Shown piece after piece: positions 8,025 through 8,101 of a stretch of DNA of 8,101 nt (positions are counted from its first letter, which is position 1; each line of letters begins with the position of its first letter). Below the pieces are notes generated by a model. It was given only the letters and a program-made list of their open reading frames with translations. It did no database searches and was not told the origin of the DNA. The stretch is from Akkermansia muciniphila (GTDB lineage: Bacteria; Verrucomicrobiota; Verrucomicrobiia; Verrucomicrobiales; Akkermansiaceae): positions 1 to 8,101 of the forward strand of contig CAMBTF010000064.1 of assembly GCA_945870545.1 (NCBI GenBank), given 5' to 3'. The translations under genes were made by a program, and so were the position numbers.

Positions 8025-8101
8025 TGGCGGCGGATTGCATCCGCCATGCCTTTCAAAAGCAATGATTCGTGACTCGGCATGGCGGATGCAATCCGCCGCC
8101 A
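8025..8101. repeat. Compound REP-like palindrome, two hairpins in inverted orientation
   Basis: Bases 8025-8050 and 8076-8101 are perfect 26-base inverted repeats separated by 25 bases. Each arm is itself a hairpin: GGCGGAT-TGC-ATCCGCC (8029-8045) and GGCGGAT-GCA-ATCCGCC (8081-8097). The window ends at the last base of the right arm, so the repeat may continue. It lies just upstream of the greA promoter, with no T-run and no transposase nearby. This is the structure of paired REP (BIME-like) elements or a tiny MITE. Confidence 0.7.

Overview
The window looks like chromosomal DNA of a GC-rich bacterium, most likely of the Planctomycetes-Verrucomicrobia-Chlamydiae (PVC) group and probably Verrucomicrobiota. 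The main reasons are a GreA-type elongation factor with a very long N-terminal extension, a design I know from chlamydial GreA, and start codons that mostly lack a Shine-Dalgarno sequence. The phylum call is an inference. There is no sign of a prophage, plasmid, insertion sequence, CRISPR array or rRNA/tRNA gene.

Left part (1-1146). The 5' end of nuoG (complex I subunit G) runs leftward off the window. A 222-base spacer upstream of it holds a perfect CRP/FNR-type palindrome, a plausible promoter and a leader hairpin. A small unknown ORF (526-741, +) follows. Then come 405 bases with no secure gene, holding a doubtful 72-aa ORF and a strong GC-rich hairpin.

Centre (1147-3279, + strand). The genes are tlyA (rRNA 2'-O-methyltransferase/hemolysin family), a secreted Cys/Lys/Glu repeat protein of unknown function that ends at a textbook terminator, and an L,D-transpeptidase with a lipoprotein signal. 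The repeat protein is the most novel item. It has 18 cysteines in its mature part, arranged in alternating modules, and its two best-matching repeat units differ only by synonymous changes over 33 codons.

Right part (3359-7966, - strand). An AI-2E/PerM-family membrane protein faces the L,D-transpeptidase gene tail to tail. Next is a likely two-gene unit, greA-eno: an extended GreA-like factor followed 34 bases later by enolase, closed by a strong terminator at 4719-4749. Upstream of greA, at the window edge, lies a compound palindrome (8025-8101) of two oppositely oriented REP-like hairpins.

Most genes are housekeeping: respiration, rRNA modification, cell-wall cross-linking, transcript elongation and glycolysis. 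tlyA and greA share one promoter layout, a TTG-type -35, 17 bases, an AAGCT-type -10, then 6-7 bases to the start codon, which suggests leaderless or nearly leaderless transcripts.
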